From Chloroflexaceae bacterium (GTDB lineage: Bacteria; Chloroflexota; Chloroflexia; Chloroflexales; Chloroflexaceae): a stretch of 9,083 bases of DNA. The translations under genes and the position numbers were made by a program. The DNA is taken from contig JAOACN010000539.1 of assembly GCA_026417815.1 (NCBI GenBank), positions 1-9,083 of the forward strand. The letters are read 5' to 3'. The notes under the pieces were generated by a model. It worked only from the letters and a program-made list of their open reading frames with translations, did not search any database and was not told the DNA's origin. This document shows positions 1-6,252 of the stretch, in pieces; within the stretch, counting starts at the first letter, position 1; every line of letters begins with the position of its first letter.

Positions 1-1332
1 GGCGCCGGGCTCTCCGGCGTACTCTACGTGCTCGACGAACCAAGCATCGGGCTGCACCCCCGCGACCACGACCGCCTGCTGCAGACGCTGCTGCGCCTGC
101 GCGATCTGGGCAACAGCGTGCTGGTGGTGGAGCACGATGAAGCGACGATCCGCGCCGCTGACTGGGTGGTGGACATCGGCCCTGGAGCAGGCGAAGCCGG
201 GGGCGAGGTGATCGCCAGCGGCCCCCTGGCGGAGATTATCGCCGAACCGCGCTCGCTGACCGGCCAGTACCTCAGCGGCAAGCGGCGCATCCCCGTGCCA
301 CAGCAGCGCCGCAGCGGCAACGGCAAGCGCCTGGAGATCCGCGGCGCCCGTGAGCATAACCTCCAGGGCATCAACGTGAGCATTCCCCTGGGAACCTTCG
401 TGGTCGTCACCGGGGTGAGCGGAAGCGGGAAGAGCAGCCTGATTATGGATACGCTCTACCCGAAGGCGGCCCAGGTCCTGCATGGCGCTCGCGGACGCGC
501 CGGCGCCCACGACGCCATCCACGGCCTCGAACATCTTGACAAGGTTATCAGCATTGACCAGAGCCCGATCGGGCGCACCCCCCGCTCCAATCCCGCCACC
601 TACACCAAGGTGTTTGACCCCATCCGGGCGCTCTTCGCCTCCACCCCCGAGGCGCGCGCGCGGGGTTACGACGCCTCGCGCTTCAGTTTCAACGTCAAGG
701 GCGGGCGCTGCGACGCCTGCGACGGCGAGGGGTTGATCCAGGTGGCCATGCAGTTCCTCCCCGACCTGTTCGTGCCGTGCGAGGTCTGCGGAGGCACTCG
801 CTACAACCGTGAAACGCTCGACATCCGCTACCGCGGCAGGACGATCGCCGAGGTGCTGGATATGACAGTGGAAGAGGCGGCGGCCTTTTTCGCGCGGGTG
901 CCGGCGATCAACGAGCGGCTACAGGCCCTGCGCGACGTGGGGTTGGGTTACGTGCGGCTCGGCCAGGCGGCCACGACCCTTTCCGGCGGCGAGGCCCAGC
1001 GCATCAAACTGGCGAGCGAGCTGGCGCGGCGCTCCACCGGGCGCACCCTCTACATTCTTGATGAGCCGACCACGGGTCTCCACTTCGCCGACATTGAACA
1101 ACTGCTCACGGTGTTGCAGCGACTGGTGGACAGCGGCAATACCGTGGTGGTGATCGAACATAACCTCGATATGATCAAAAGCGCCGACTGGGTCATTGAC
1201 CTTGGTCCCGATGGCGGCAGCGGCGGCGGCCGGCTCGTGGGCTGCGGCACCCCCGAGCACCTCGCCGCCCTGCCTGGTTCTTACACTGGCGCCTATCTGC
1301 GCGCGTACCTTGCGGCCTCGTTCCAGGGGTAG
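1..1332 (+). CDS. uvrA: UvrA, excinuclease ABC subunit A (C-terminal part, 5' truncated)
   Basis: UvrA is the DNA-damage-sensing ATPase of nucleotide excision repair; it works as a dimer with UvrB in the cytoplasm. The reading frame is open from base 1 and starts mid-protein, so about the last 443 residues are present out of roughly 940 in the family. Visible in order: Walker B of the first ATPase (LDEPSIGLH, 31-57) and its H-loop (VVEHDE); the second Walker A (GVSGSGKSS, 412-438); the conserved IDQSPIGRTPRSNPATYT stretch; a four-cysteine zinc module (CDAC at 709-720 and CEVC at 778-789); the ABC signature LSGGEAQR (979-1002); the second Walker B (LDEPTTGLH, 1057-1083); and the C-terminal IEHNLD and DLGPDGGSGGG motifs. 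All key residues are intact. The frame ends at TAG after a short tail of normal length. The family assignment is essentially certain. Confidence 0.98.
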   Translation, partial: GAGLSGVLYVLDEPSIGLHPRDHDRLLQTLLRLRDLGNSVLVVEHDEATIRAADWVVDIGPGAGEAGGEVIASGPLAEIIAEPRSLTGQYLSGKRRIPVPQQRRSGNGKRLEIRGAREHNLQGINVSIPLGTFVVVTGVSGSGKSSLIMDTLYPKAAQVLHGARGRAGAHDAIHGLEHLDKVISIDQSPIGRTPRSNPATYTKVFDPIRALFASTPEARARGYDASRFSFNVKGGRCDACDGEGLIQVAMQFLPDLFVPCEVCGGTRYNRETLDIRYRGRTIAEVLDMTVEEAAAFFARVPAINERLQALRDVGLGYVRLGQAATTLSGGEAQRIKLASELARRSTGRTLYILDEPTTGLHFADIEQLLTVLQRLVDSGNTVVVIEHNLDMIKSADWVIDLGPDGGSGGGRLVGCGTPEHLAALPGSYTGAYLRAYLAASFQG

Positions 1333-1420
1333 CGGCCGGTGGGTGTGGGAGGGCCATGCCCCTGCCCCACCAACCCCGCAACCAGGGCTCGTGCAAAGGG
1401 GCAAGCTCCCAACCCCGATG

Positions 1421-1465
1421 TTTTTGGGTGGTTTTGACAGTGTAGCCGCCAAAACCACCGAAAAA
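1421..1465. repeat. Inverted repeat with T-tract/A-tract ends downstream of uvrA
   Basis: The arms are 1421-1436 (TTTTTGGGTGGTTTTG) and 1450-1465 (CAAAACCACCGAAAAA). They pair over 16 positions with one mismatch around a 13-base loop. The structure begins 89 bases after the uvrA stop. It may help end the uvrA transcript. It is not a classic terminator, because the T-tract is part of the 5' arm and the A-tract follows the stem. A similar fold forms on either strand. Confidence 0.55.
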
Positions 1466-1471
1466 TAACCC

Positions 1472-1494
1472 CCGGGGCGGCTACGCCGCCCCGG
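1472..1494. repeat. GC-rich 10-bp hairpin
   Basis: CCGGGGCGGC (1472-1481) pairs perfectly with GCCGCCCCGG (1485-1494) around the triloop TAC. It lies 6 bases after the preceding inverted repeat, so the two hairpins are in tandem. There is no T-run on either side. It could be a REP-like palindrome or part of a terminator. Confidence 0.55.
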
Positions 1495-1547
1495 ATCCCG
1501 GCGTAAGAAACGGACGTTACGCAAGCCCTGCCTCACAACCAGTCGCC

Positions 1548-1576
1548 TTGACACTCCCTCCCGTCCCCCGTACCAT
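1548..1576 (+). promoter_or_regulatory. Candidate sigma-70-type promoter for the antiporter gene
   Basis: A consensus -35 box TTGACA (1548-1553) is followed after exactly 17 bases by TACCAT (1571-1576), which matches 4 of 6 positions of the -10 consensus. Transcription would begin near 1583 and leave a leader of about 190 bases before the start codon at 1777. That leader contains a 16-bp perfect palindrome (1686-1701), and I recognise no known riboswitch in it. The -35 match and spacing are good, but the -10 is weak. Confidence 0.4.
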
Positions 1577-1776
1577 GCATCGAGAAGCCCCCGTTGTTCC
1601 ACGCTTCACGGTTGCCAGAACCGTGCTGTTCAGGCCACGCATCTCTTTCCCAGACGGTACCATCGCGCAGGGTGATGCTCGGCCCGCGCCCGCGCGGGCG
1701 CATTGGGGGCGTGGTTCAAACCGTCGTGACCCTGTCACAACTGCCGTTGATCGCCAGCGAACGAGATGAGGGTACG

Positions 1777-3300
1777 ATGCAAATCGAGTTTGTGATGCTG
1801 ATCGCGGCGGGACTGGTGTTGCTCAGTGTTGTGGCGACGCGCACGTCCAGCCGCCTGGGCGTGCCGGCCCTGCTGCTGTTTCTGGGCATCGGCATGCTCG
1901 CCGGCTCCGATGGCCCGGGGCGGATCGCCTTCAACGATTTTGGACTGACGCAGACCGTCGGCGTGATCGCGCTGGCCTATATCCTGTTCTCCGGCGGTCT
2001 GGATACCGACTGGACGTCCATTCGTCCGGTGCTGGCCCAGGGGCTGGTGCTGGCCAATGTTGGTGTTCTCCTCAGCGCGATGCTCCTGTGCGGCTTTGCC
2101 GTGCTGGCGCTCAACCTCGACTGGCGCACCGGCCTGCTACTGGGAGCGATCGTCTCGTCTACCGACGCGGCGGCGGTCTTCTCGGTGCTGCGCGAGCGAG
2201 GGGTGAACCTGAAGCATAACCTCGAACCGCTGATTGAGCTGGAGTCAGGCTCGAATGACCCGATCGCGGTCTTTCTGACCATCGGCCTGGTGGATCTGAT
2301 CACCACTCCGGGGGCCACGTTGCTGAACCTGGTTCCCAGTTTCATTCTCCAGATGGCCCTCGGCGCGGTGGGTGGCGTCCTGTCTGGCTGGTTGACCGTG
2401 TTCACGGTCAACCGCATCCGTCTGCAACAGGAGGGGCTGTACGTGGTGCTCACCCTCGCCGCGACGATGCTGACCTACGCGGCCACCGCCCTGGTGGGCG
2501 GCAATGGCTTCCTGGCAGTGTACCTGGCAGGGATCGTGGTGGGGAACCGCAACATCGTGCACAAGCGCAGCATTCTGCGCTTTCACGATGGTATCGCCTG
2601 GCTGATGCAGATCGCCATGTTCCTGACGCTGGGCCTGCTGGTGTTCCCCTCGCAACTGCTGACGGTAGCGCCGGTGGGGCTGCTGGTGGCCCTGTTCCTG
2701 GTCATGGTCGCCAGGCCGCTCAGCGTCATCGGGTCGCTGATCTGGTTCCGGCGCTCGTTGCGCGAGCTGTTCATGGTATCGTGGGCCGGCCTGCGCGGGG
2801 CGGTGCCGATCATTCTGGCGACGTTTCCCCTGACCGGGGGCGTACCCGGCGCCACGACGATCTTCAATATCGTCTTCTTCGTAGTGCTGGTATCGGTGCT
2901 GCTGCAGGGGATGTCCATTAACTGGGTCGCCCGCTGGCTGGGGCTGAACGCCGACGAACCACGGGGCGCCGATCGCCACACGTTTGTGCCGGATGTGCGT
3001 CTCAACAGCCGCCTGTTCGAGGTCATCGTCCCCCAGGAGTCCTCGCTGGTGGGCAGCAGCCTGCTGGAACTGGGGCTGCCGCGGGGGGTGCTGGTGGTGC
3101 AGATCCAGCGCGATGGCGCCGCGATCATCCCCAACGGCAGCACCGTGCTCCGTGCCGGCGATCATCTGCTGGTGCTGGCCACCCCGGACACCCAATCGGC
3201 CCTCGAGCAGTTGTGCGACGAGTGCAGCGTGCAACTACTCAGCCCGGTGACCCTGGTGCGCCCGGTGGAGTTTCTTTCCAGTCAGACGCACCGGGGGTGA
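1777..3300 (+). CDS. nhaP2: K+(Na+)/H+ antiporter, CPA1/NhaP2 (CvrA) type, with TrkA-C domain
   Basis: This is an inner-membrane cation/proton antiporter that exports K+ or Na+ in exchange for H+, for pH, volume and ion homeostasis. From ATG 1777 it has 507 residues. Residues about 5-385 form a Na/H-exchanger domain with around a dozen hydrophobic segments. This domain carries the family motifs SSTD (127-130), ESGSNDP (156-162, with the Asn-Asp transport site) and WAGLRGAVP (336-344). Residues about 410-480 form a cytosolic TrkA-C (RCK_C) domain, a likely ligand-binding regulatory module. E. coli NhaP2 is about 578 residues and carries a further CorC/HlyC-type tail that is absent here. I chose ATG 1777 because it is preceded by GATGAGGG at a fitting distance and begins the first membrane helix directly. 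An upstream extension to 1594 is open but hydrophilic and Arg/Pro-rich, with no family match. It appears to be a single-gene unit. K+ versus Na+ preference cannot be read from sequence. Confidence 0.93.
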   Translation: MQIEFVMLIAAGLVLLSVVATRTSSRLGVPALLLFLGIGMLAGSDGPGRIAFNDFGLTQTVGVIALAYILFSGGLDTDWTSIRPVLAQGLVLANVGVLLSAMLLCGFAVLALNLDWRTGLLLGAIVSSTDAAAVFSVLRERGVNLKHNLEPLIELESGSNDPIAVFLTIGLVDLITTPGATLLNLVPSFILQMALGAVGGVLSGWLTVFTVNRIRLQQEGLYVVLTLAATMLTYAATALVGGNGFLAVYLAGIVVGNRNIVHKRSILRFHDGIAWLMQIAMFLTLGLLVFPSQLLTVAPVGLLVALFLVMVARPLSVIGSLIWFRRSLRELFMVSWAGLRGAVPIILATFPLTGGVPGATTIFNIVFFVVLVSVLLQGMSINWVARWLGLNADEPRGADRHTFVPDVRLNSRLFEVIVPQESSLVGSSLLELGLPRGVLVVQIQRDGAAIIPNGSTVLRAGDHLLVLATPDTQSALEQLCDECSVQLLSPVTLVRPVEFLSSQTHRG

Positions 3301-3351
3301 TGCCATTTTGGAACTGTAGCAGTCCTACGCCATCTCTTAACAGCGGCCGGG

Positions 3352-3381
3352 CGTAAGGACGCAGCGCGCTGCGTCCTTACG
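3352..3381. repeat. 30-bp perfect palindrome
   Basis: The 15-base arm CGTAAGGACGCAGCG (3352-3366) is followed directly by its exact reverse complement (3367-3381), with no loop. It lies 52 bases after the antiporter stop. There is no T-run after it, so a simple intrinsic terminator is unlikely. It resembles the dispersed palindromes (REP-like) of large GC-rich genomes, but that is inference. Confidence 0.7.
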
Positions 3382-3469
3382 GGTACGTCTGATACTCCTT
3401 GTATGGTAGATGCGGCGGGGCTTCCCCCCTGCGCCATCCCCGCCGCGACGGAGTCTCGCTGGTGTCAGC

Positions 3470-3491
3470 TTGAGAGGGCCACGCCCTCCAA
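3470..3491. repeat. Short hairpin with GAGGGC core
   Basis: TTGAGAGGGC (3470-3479) pairs with GCCCTCCAA (3483-3491) around CAC, with one bulged base. It shares the AGGGC-NNN-GCCCT core with the stronger hairpin at 5277-5301, which suggests a dispersed repeat family. It lies about 40 bases before the next start codon. Confidence 0.4.
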
Positions 3492-3530
3492 ACTTAACCG
3501 GATCGCGTTCATTGTGAGACGGTCTCTGCC

Positions 3531-4421
3531 ATGTTGTCCGACCGACTACCCGGCTCCGCCACGAGCATCGTCGTCTATGACCGGAAGCTGGTTGAAACGA
3601 TCATCCGCGACTGGAGCACGCAGCAACTGGCCCAGGAGTTGCGCGCCGGACGGTTCGGCTCCCGGCTCACCCCACGCCAGAGGGCCGAGCTTGAGGCGCT
3701 GCTAACGGCCTGGCAGCAGCGGGCGCTGGGGCCGATGCCGCTGCGTGACGCGCTGCTGGTTGATGAGGAGCGCGGGCGGCGCGTCTTCGGGCTGATCTGC
3801 GCCGCGCTCGCGGTGCGGCGCGCCAGCGTGCCACCCGAGCTGCGGGCCGCGCTTCCGGCGGGCCCGCTCGACCTGGAGGCCTTACCCGAACCGATCGTCG
3901 CGGACCCGGCCCTCAGCGCCCTGGCCGAAACCGCGGCGCGCGATGGGCTGCGGCTGGCGGTGCAGCAAGCGCCCGATGAGTTTCCCTACCCCGACAACCT
4001 GGAGGCGCTGACGCCCCCACCTCCCCGTCCGGCGCGGGCCGCGGACGAATTCGAGCAACCCACGGGCTGGCGGCGCAACGGAGCCATCCTGCTGGCGGCC
4101 AGCGGGGTGTTGCTCCTCTTACTACCGCTCCTCGGGGGCCAGATTCCCGAGCATCCCGCCGGCCTGCCCCTGGCCCTGATCACCCTGGCGCTCCTGATAG
4201 GCATCCGCGCCGGGTGGGCCGGCTATGCCGGCTCGCTCTGCGTCTGGCTGGTGGCCAACCTGCCCGGCTTCCGCCACGGCACGACCTTGCAGGCCCTCTG
4301 GCCCGCGCTGCCGCTGCTGGCCGTCGGGCTCACGCTGCTGAGCGCCGACCGGCGCGTGCGGGCCATGTGGCGCTGGATCAGGCGCCGCCTGCTCCGGCGG
4401 CGCCCTGAACGGGGGGAGTAG
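3531..4421 (+). CDS. Hypothetical protein with soluble N-terminal half and C-terminal membrane segments
   Basis: I do not recognise this 296-residue protein. Residues 1-165 are hydrophilic and largely helical, rich in Leu/Ala/Arg/Glu, for example RQRAELEALLTAWQQRAL at about 49-66. A Pro-rich linker follows (TPPPPRPARA, 161-170). Then come about four hydrophobic segments, near residues 184-203, 211-226, 228-246 and 254-271. The tail is strongly basic (RWIRRRLLRRRPERGE), which by the positive-inside rule places the C terminus in the cytoplasm. No catalytic or metal-binding motif is evident. The strong third-position GC bias and uninterrupted frame support a real gene. The ATG at 3531 has no clear Shine-Dalgarno sequence, and no in-frame upstream start is better. 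Neighbouring gaps of 230 and 299 bases suggest it is transcribed alone. A membrane-anchored accessory or regulatory role is possible but unproven. Confidence 0.75.
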   Translation: MLSDRLPGSATSIVVYDRKLVETIIRDWSTQQLAQELRAGRFGSRLTPRQRAELEALLTAWQQRALGPMPLRDALLVDEERGRRVFGLICAALAVRRASVPPELRAALPAGPLDLEALPEPIVADPALSALAETAARDGLRLAVQQAPDEFPYPDNLEALTPPPPRPARAADEFEQPTGWRRNGAILLAASGVLLLLLPLLGGQIPEHPAGLPLALITLALLIGIRAGWAGYAGSLCVWLVANLPGFRHGTTLQALWPALPLLAVGLTLLSADRRVRAMWRWIRRRLLRRRPERGE

Positions 4422-4500
4422 GCCGTTCTTATGCGTTGCGCGTGAAGAGACCTTTCCGCACGGTGAGCATACTCTTTCGCGCAGGACCACGGTTTGCAGC

Positions 4501-4506
4501 TATACT
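4501..4506 (+). promoter_or_regulatory. Weak -10 candidate upstream of the deacylase leader
   Basis: TATACT matches the -10 consensus at 5 of 6 positions. It sits just before the structured segment that begins near 4517. No -35 box at a 16-18 base spacing is recognisable, so the assignment is weak. Confidence 0.2.
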
Positions 4507-4516
4507 GAAACGAAAA

Positions 4517-4590
4517 TGGGGAAATTGGGTTTCCCTCTCCTGGTAACCCGTGGCCGGGTGAAGGGGTAGAAGGAAATCCAGTTTCCCTGT
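4517..4590. repeat. Nested inverted repeat / candidate structured leader element
   Basis: The 16-base arm GGGAAATTGGGTTTCC (4519-4534) can pair with GGAAATCCAGTTTCCC (4572-4587) through 14 Watson-Crick and 2 G-U pairs. Each arm can instead close on itself: GGGAAA with TTTCCC, and GGAAA with TTTCC, each around a 5-base loop. Between them ACCCG (4546-4550) pairs with CGGGT (4555-4559) around TGGC. The same sequence can therefore form one long rod or three small hairpins. It lies about 130 bases before the deacylase start. It could be a regulatory leader RNA or a small palindromic repeat; I match it to no known riboswitch class. Confidence 0.45.
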
Positions 4591-4672
4591 GTCTGCCGAA
4601 AGGGAGGGTGCGAGAGCGCAGCCGACAACCTGTTCTGGTGGCATGCGCGCAGCGCACGGCTGATGACCGTCG

Positions 4673-4700
4673 TGCAATGTCCGTTCGGAACATCCTTGCA
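4673..4700 (+). promoter_or_regulatory. Hairpin next to the ribosome-binding site of the deacylase gene
   Basis: TGCA (4673-4676) pairs with TGCA (4697-4700), and ATGTCC (4677-4682) pairs with GGAACAT (4687-4693, one bulged A) around the loop GTTC. It ends 4 bases before the strong Shine-Dalgarno GGAGGGAGG (4705-4713), which is 7 bases from the ATG at 4721. A fold this close could influence ribosome access, but this is inferred from position only. Confidence 0.35.
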
Positions 4701-4720
4701 GCGCGGAGGGAGGTAGCACA

Positions 4721-5239
4721 ATGACGTGCCGAGAACGACTTGAGGCCTACCTGCAGGCCCAGGGGGTGCAGTACCGGGTCTACGAGCACCCGGCCGCCTA
4801 CACGGCCCAGGCGGTAGCAGAGCGGGAGCACATCCCCAATAAGCTCATGGCCAAGGTGGTGATTGTGGTCGCCGACGGAGAACTGACAATGCTGGCGCTA
4901 CCCACGTCCCGCCGGGTTGACCTGGCCAGGGTCAGGGAGTTGCTCGACGCCCGCGAGGTGCGCCTGGCGACCGAGACGGAGATGGCCATGGCGTTCCCCG
5001 ACTGTGAAGTTGGCGCTACTCCGCCCTTCAACGCCGGGTACAATATGCCGCTCCTGGTTGACCGTTCGCTAGCCGAAGAACCGGTGATCTTCTTCCAGGC
5101 CGGCAGTCACAGCGTGGCCATGAGCATGGCCTTCGCCGACTACGCGCGGCTGGTGCAACCGCGGCTGGCGGAGTTTACCGCCGAGCCGCGGCGGCTGACG
5201 GTTGGCCACGAAGATGTGCACGAACTGGGCGGCTGGTAG
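4721..5239 (+). CDS. YbaK/EbsC-family aminoacyl-tRNA deacylase
   Basis: Members of this family hydrolyse mischarged aminoacyl-tRNAs in trans (YbaK acts on Cys-tRNA(Pro), ProX on Ala-tRNA(Pro)) and so protect translation fidelity in the cytoplasm. The 172-residue product has the single-domain length of the family. Visible features are the N-terminal helix and the YEHPAAYTAQ segment (21-30); Lys45 in LMAKVVIVV, aligning with the catalytic lysine of YbaK; the LPTSRRVDL strand-turn (60-68); the EVGATPPFN loop (96-104), matching the family's Gly/Pro-rich pocket motif; and GSHS (128-131) near the end of the fold. The start is set by ATG 4721 after the strong GGAGGGAGG. The last 20 or so residues (AEPRRLTVGHEDVHELGGW) extend beyond the core. 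The gene stands alone after a possibly structured leader. The fold is clear; the exact tRNA substrate is not. Confidence 0.9.
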   Translation: MTCRERLEAYLQAQGVQYRVYEHPAAYTAQAVAEREHIPNKLMAKVVIVVADGELTMLALPTSRRVDLARVRELLDAREVRLATETEMAMAFPDCEVGATPPFNAGYNMPLLVDRSLAEEPVIFFQAGSHSVAMSMAFADYARLVQPRLAEFTAEPRRLTVGHEDVHELGGW

Positions 5240-5276
5240 GCGCCGGTTCGGATAACCTGGGTATCCGCATGACCGT

Positions 5277-5301
5277 TCTGGGAGGGCATGGCCCTCCCAG
5301 A
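5277..5301. repeat. 11-bp perfect hairpin (GGGAGGGC family)
   Basis: TCTGGGAGGGC (5277-5287) pairs exactly with GCCCTCCCAGA (5291-5301) around ATG. It lies 38 bases after the deacylase stop, without a T-run. Its core resembles the weaker hairpins at 1345-1370 and 3470-3491. It is probably a dispersed palindrome that may also serve as a 3' end for the transcript. Confidence 0.6.
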
Positions 5302-5317
5302 CTCTTCCAGGGTGGAG

Positions 5318-5348
5318 GGGCGCGGGGAGGCTGTGCCACCCCGCGCCC
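5318..5348. repeat. GC-rich hairpin, 10-bp stem plus inner 3-bp stem
   Basis: GGGCGCGGGG (5318-5327) pairs with CCCCGCGCCC (5339-5348). After an A-A mismatch, GGC (5329-5331) pairs with GCC (5335-5337) around TGT. It follows the previous hairpin by 16 bases. Together they form a palindrome cluster filling the gap between the deacylase and the adenosine-kinase-family gene. Confidence 0.55.
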
Positions 5349-5444
5349 GCCGTTCCGCCGGCGCGCGGAAGGCGCAGCCCTCCGCGCCTCCTCCAAACGG
5401 CAGCGCAACGGACCGCGCAGCGAAACCATTCCAGGGAGGGTGCC

Positions 5445-5930
5445 ATGGAACTGCACGTCGTACCTATACGCAAGCCCGACGACCTGAACGTCATCCTTGG
5501 GCAGACGCACTTCATCAAATCGGTTGAGGATCTGCACGAGGCGCTGGTCAACGCCGTGCCCGGAATCCGCTTTGGCCTGGCCTTCTGCGAGGCCTCGGGG
5601 GCGCGGCTGGTGCGCTGGAGCGGCACCGATGAGGCCCTGATTGACCTGGCGCGGACCAACGCCCTGGCGCTGGGGGCCGGCCACAGTTTCATTATCGTCC
5701 TTGGCGCGGGGTTCTACCCGGTGAACGTGTTGAACGCGATCAAACTGGTGCCGGAGGTGTGCCGGATCTTCTGCGCCACCGCCAATCCGGTTGAGGTGGT
5801 GATTGCCGAAACGGCGGCGGGCCGGGGCATTCTGGGGGTGATTGACGGCGCCCCGCCGCTGGGGATCGAAGATGAGACGGGGATCGCCTGGCGCAAGGGC
5901 CTGCTACGGACCATCGGCTACAAACTGTAG
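5445..5930 (+). CDS. Adenosine-specific kinase family protein (Adenosine_kin, PF04008 / COG1839)
   Basis: The 161-residue product matches over its full length a small family named for adenosine-specific kinase activity. The family is known from thermophilic bacteria and archaea and is unrelated to ribokinase-type adenosine kinases. Visible conserved stretches are GQTHFIKSVEDLHEAL (19-34), FGLAFCEASG (43-52), the hydrophobic core GHSFIIVLGAGFYPVNVLNAIK (split here at about 79-100), CRIFCATANPVEVV (106-119) and GRGILGVIDG (126-135). There is no signal peptide, so it is cytosolic. ATG 5445 follows AGGGAGGG (5433-5440) at good spacing. No promoter is evident in the repeat-filled 205 bases upstream, so read-through from the deacylase gene is possible. 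Family membership is clear; kinase activity is known for few members, and the physiological role is not established. Confidence 0.88.
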   Translation: MELHVVPIRKPDDLNVILGQTHFIKSVEDLHEALVNAVPGIRFGLAFCEASGARLVRWSGTDEALIDLARTNALALGAGHSFIIVLGAGFYPVNVLNAIKLVPEVCRIFCATANPVEVVIAETAAGRGILGVIDGAPPLGIEDETGIAWRKGLLRTIGYKL

Positions 5931-6182
5931 CTGTAGAATCCACGAGGCCGAGCGATCGTTTTGATCCACTCGGCCCCGGTATTGAACGGGAAACGTTCCG
6001 TTTTCCTCTTTGCAGAGGCCTCGTACTTGTTTACCCGTCCAATCCAATCTTTTAGTACCTGCTATGGTAGCACATCGCCTGATAACTACAACAGGTGGTG
6101 GCGCAACCTCAGGTAGCGGTTTGACAACCAGGAGCACAACGACACTCTTCAGCAAAGTCGCAGGTCCCGCAACGGTTTCTCA
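5931..6182. other. Intergenic stretch of lower GC with several short inverted repeats; no gene recognised
   Basis: Counting by hand, 6001-6180 is about 51% GC, well below the flanking genes. Near its left end, GGCCGAG (5946-5952) pairs with CTCGGCC (5969-5975). ACGAGGCC (5942-5949) can alternatively pair with GGCCTCGT (6017-6024), enclosing an 83-base segment. GAACG and CGTTC close a small hairpin at 5984-5998. The remainder (6025-6182) shows no clear structure. A short open frame on the minus strand through this region looks non-coding. Confidence 0.35.
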
Positions 6183-6219
6183 TACTCGAGGGGCGAAGCT
6201 GTGCTTCGCCCCTCGAGTA
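6183..6219. repeat. 17-bp perfect hairpin between convergent genes
   Basis: TACTCGAGGGGCGAAGC (6183-6199) pairs exactly with GCTTCGCCCCTCGAGTA (6203-6219) around TGT. It lies between the plus-strand gene ending at 5930 and the minus-strand gene ending at 6253, which converge on it. It is strong enough to halt or stabilise RNA from either side, although no T-run adjoins it. Confidence 0.65.
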
Positions 6220-6228
6220 CGGACTTCT

Positions 6229-6251
6229 GGGAGGAGCCACCCCCCTTTTTT
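6229..6251 (+). terminator. Candidate intrinsic terminator with T6 run
   Basis: GGGAGG (6229-6234) pairs with CCCCCC (6240-6245) around AGCCA, with one A-C mismatch. Six T residues follow directly (6246-6251). It would end plus-strand transcription coming from the adenosine-kinase-family gene before it runs antisense into the small gene at 6253-6591. The stem is short, so the call is tentative. Confidence 0.4.
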
Positions 6252-6252
6252 G

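Noticed and set aside
1711..1722. GGTTCAAACC resembling a tRNA T-arm
   Set aside because: The flanking bases do not form the 5-bp T-stem, and no acceptor, D or anticodon arm can be built around it.
1594..1776. 61-residue N-terminal extension of the antiporter
   Set aside because: The extension is Arg/Pro-rich and unlike the family, which begins at a membrane helix; the downstream ATG has a suitable ribosome-binding site.
2245..3234. 329-codon antisense open frame opposite the antiporter
   Set aside because: It has Gln/His/Arg-rich composition typical of the reverse strand of a GC-rich membrane-protein gene, with no domain; the plus-strand frame is clearly the gene.
4501..4720. Known riboswitch or T-box before the deacylase gene
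   Set aside because: The T-box core (AGGGTGGNACCGCG) is absent, as are the conserved boxes of the cobalamin and TPP classes; only unassigned hairpins remain.
5904..6155. 83-codon minus-strand frame across the low-GC gap
   Set aside because: It begins at TTG with no ribosome-binding site, overlaps the end of the adenosine-kinase-family gene and has no recognisable motif; a decayed gene fragment cannot be excluded.
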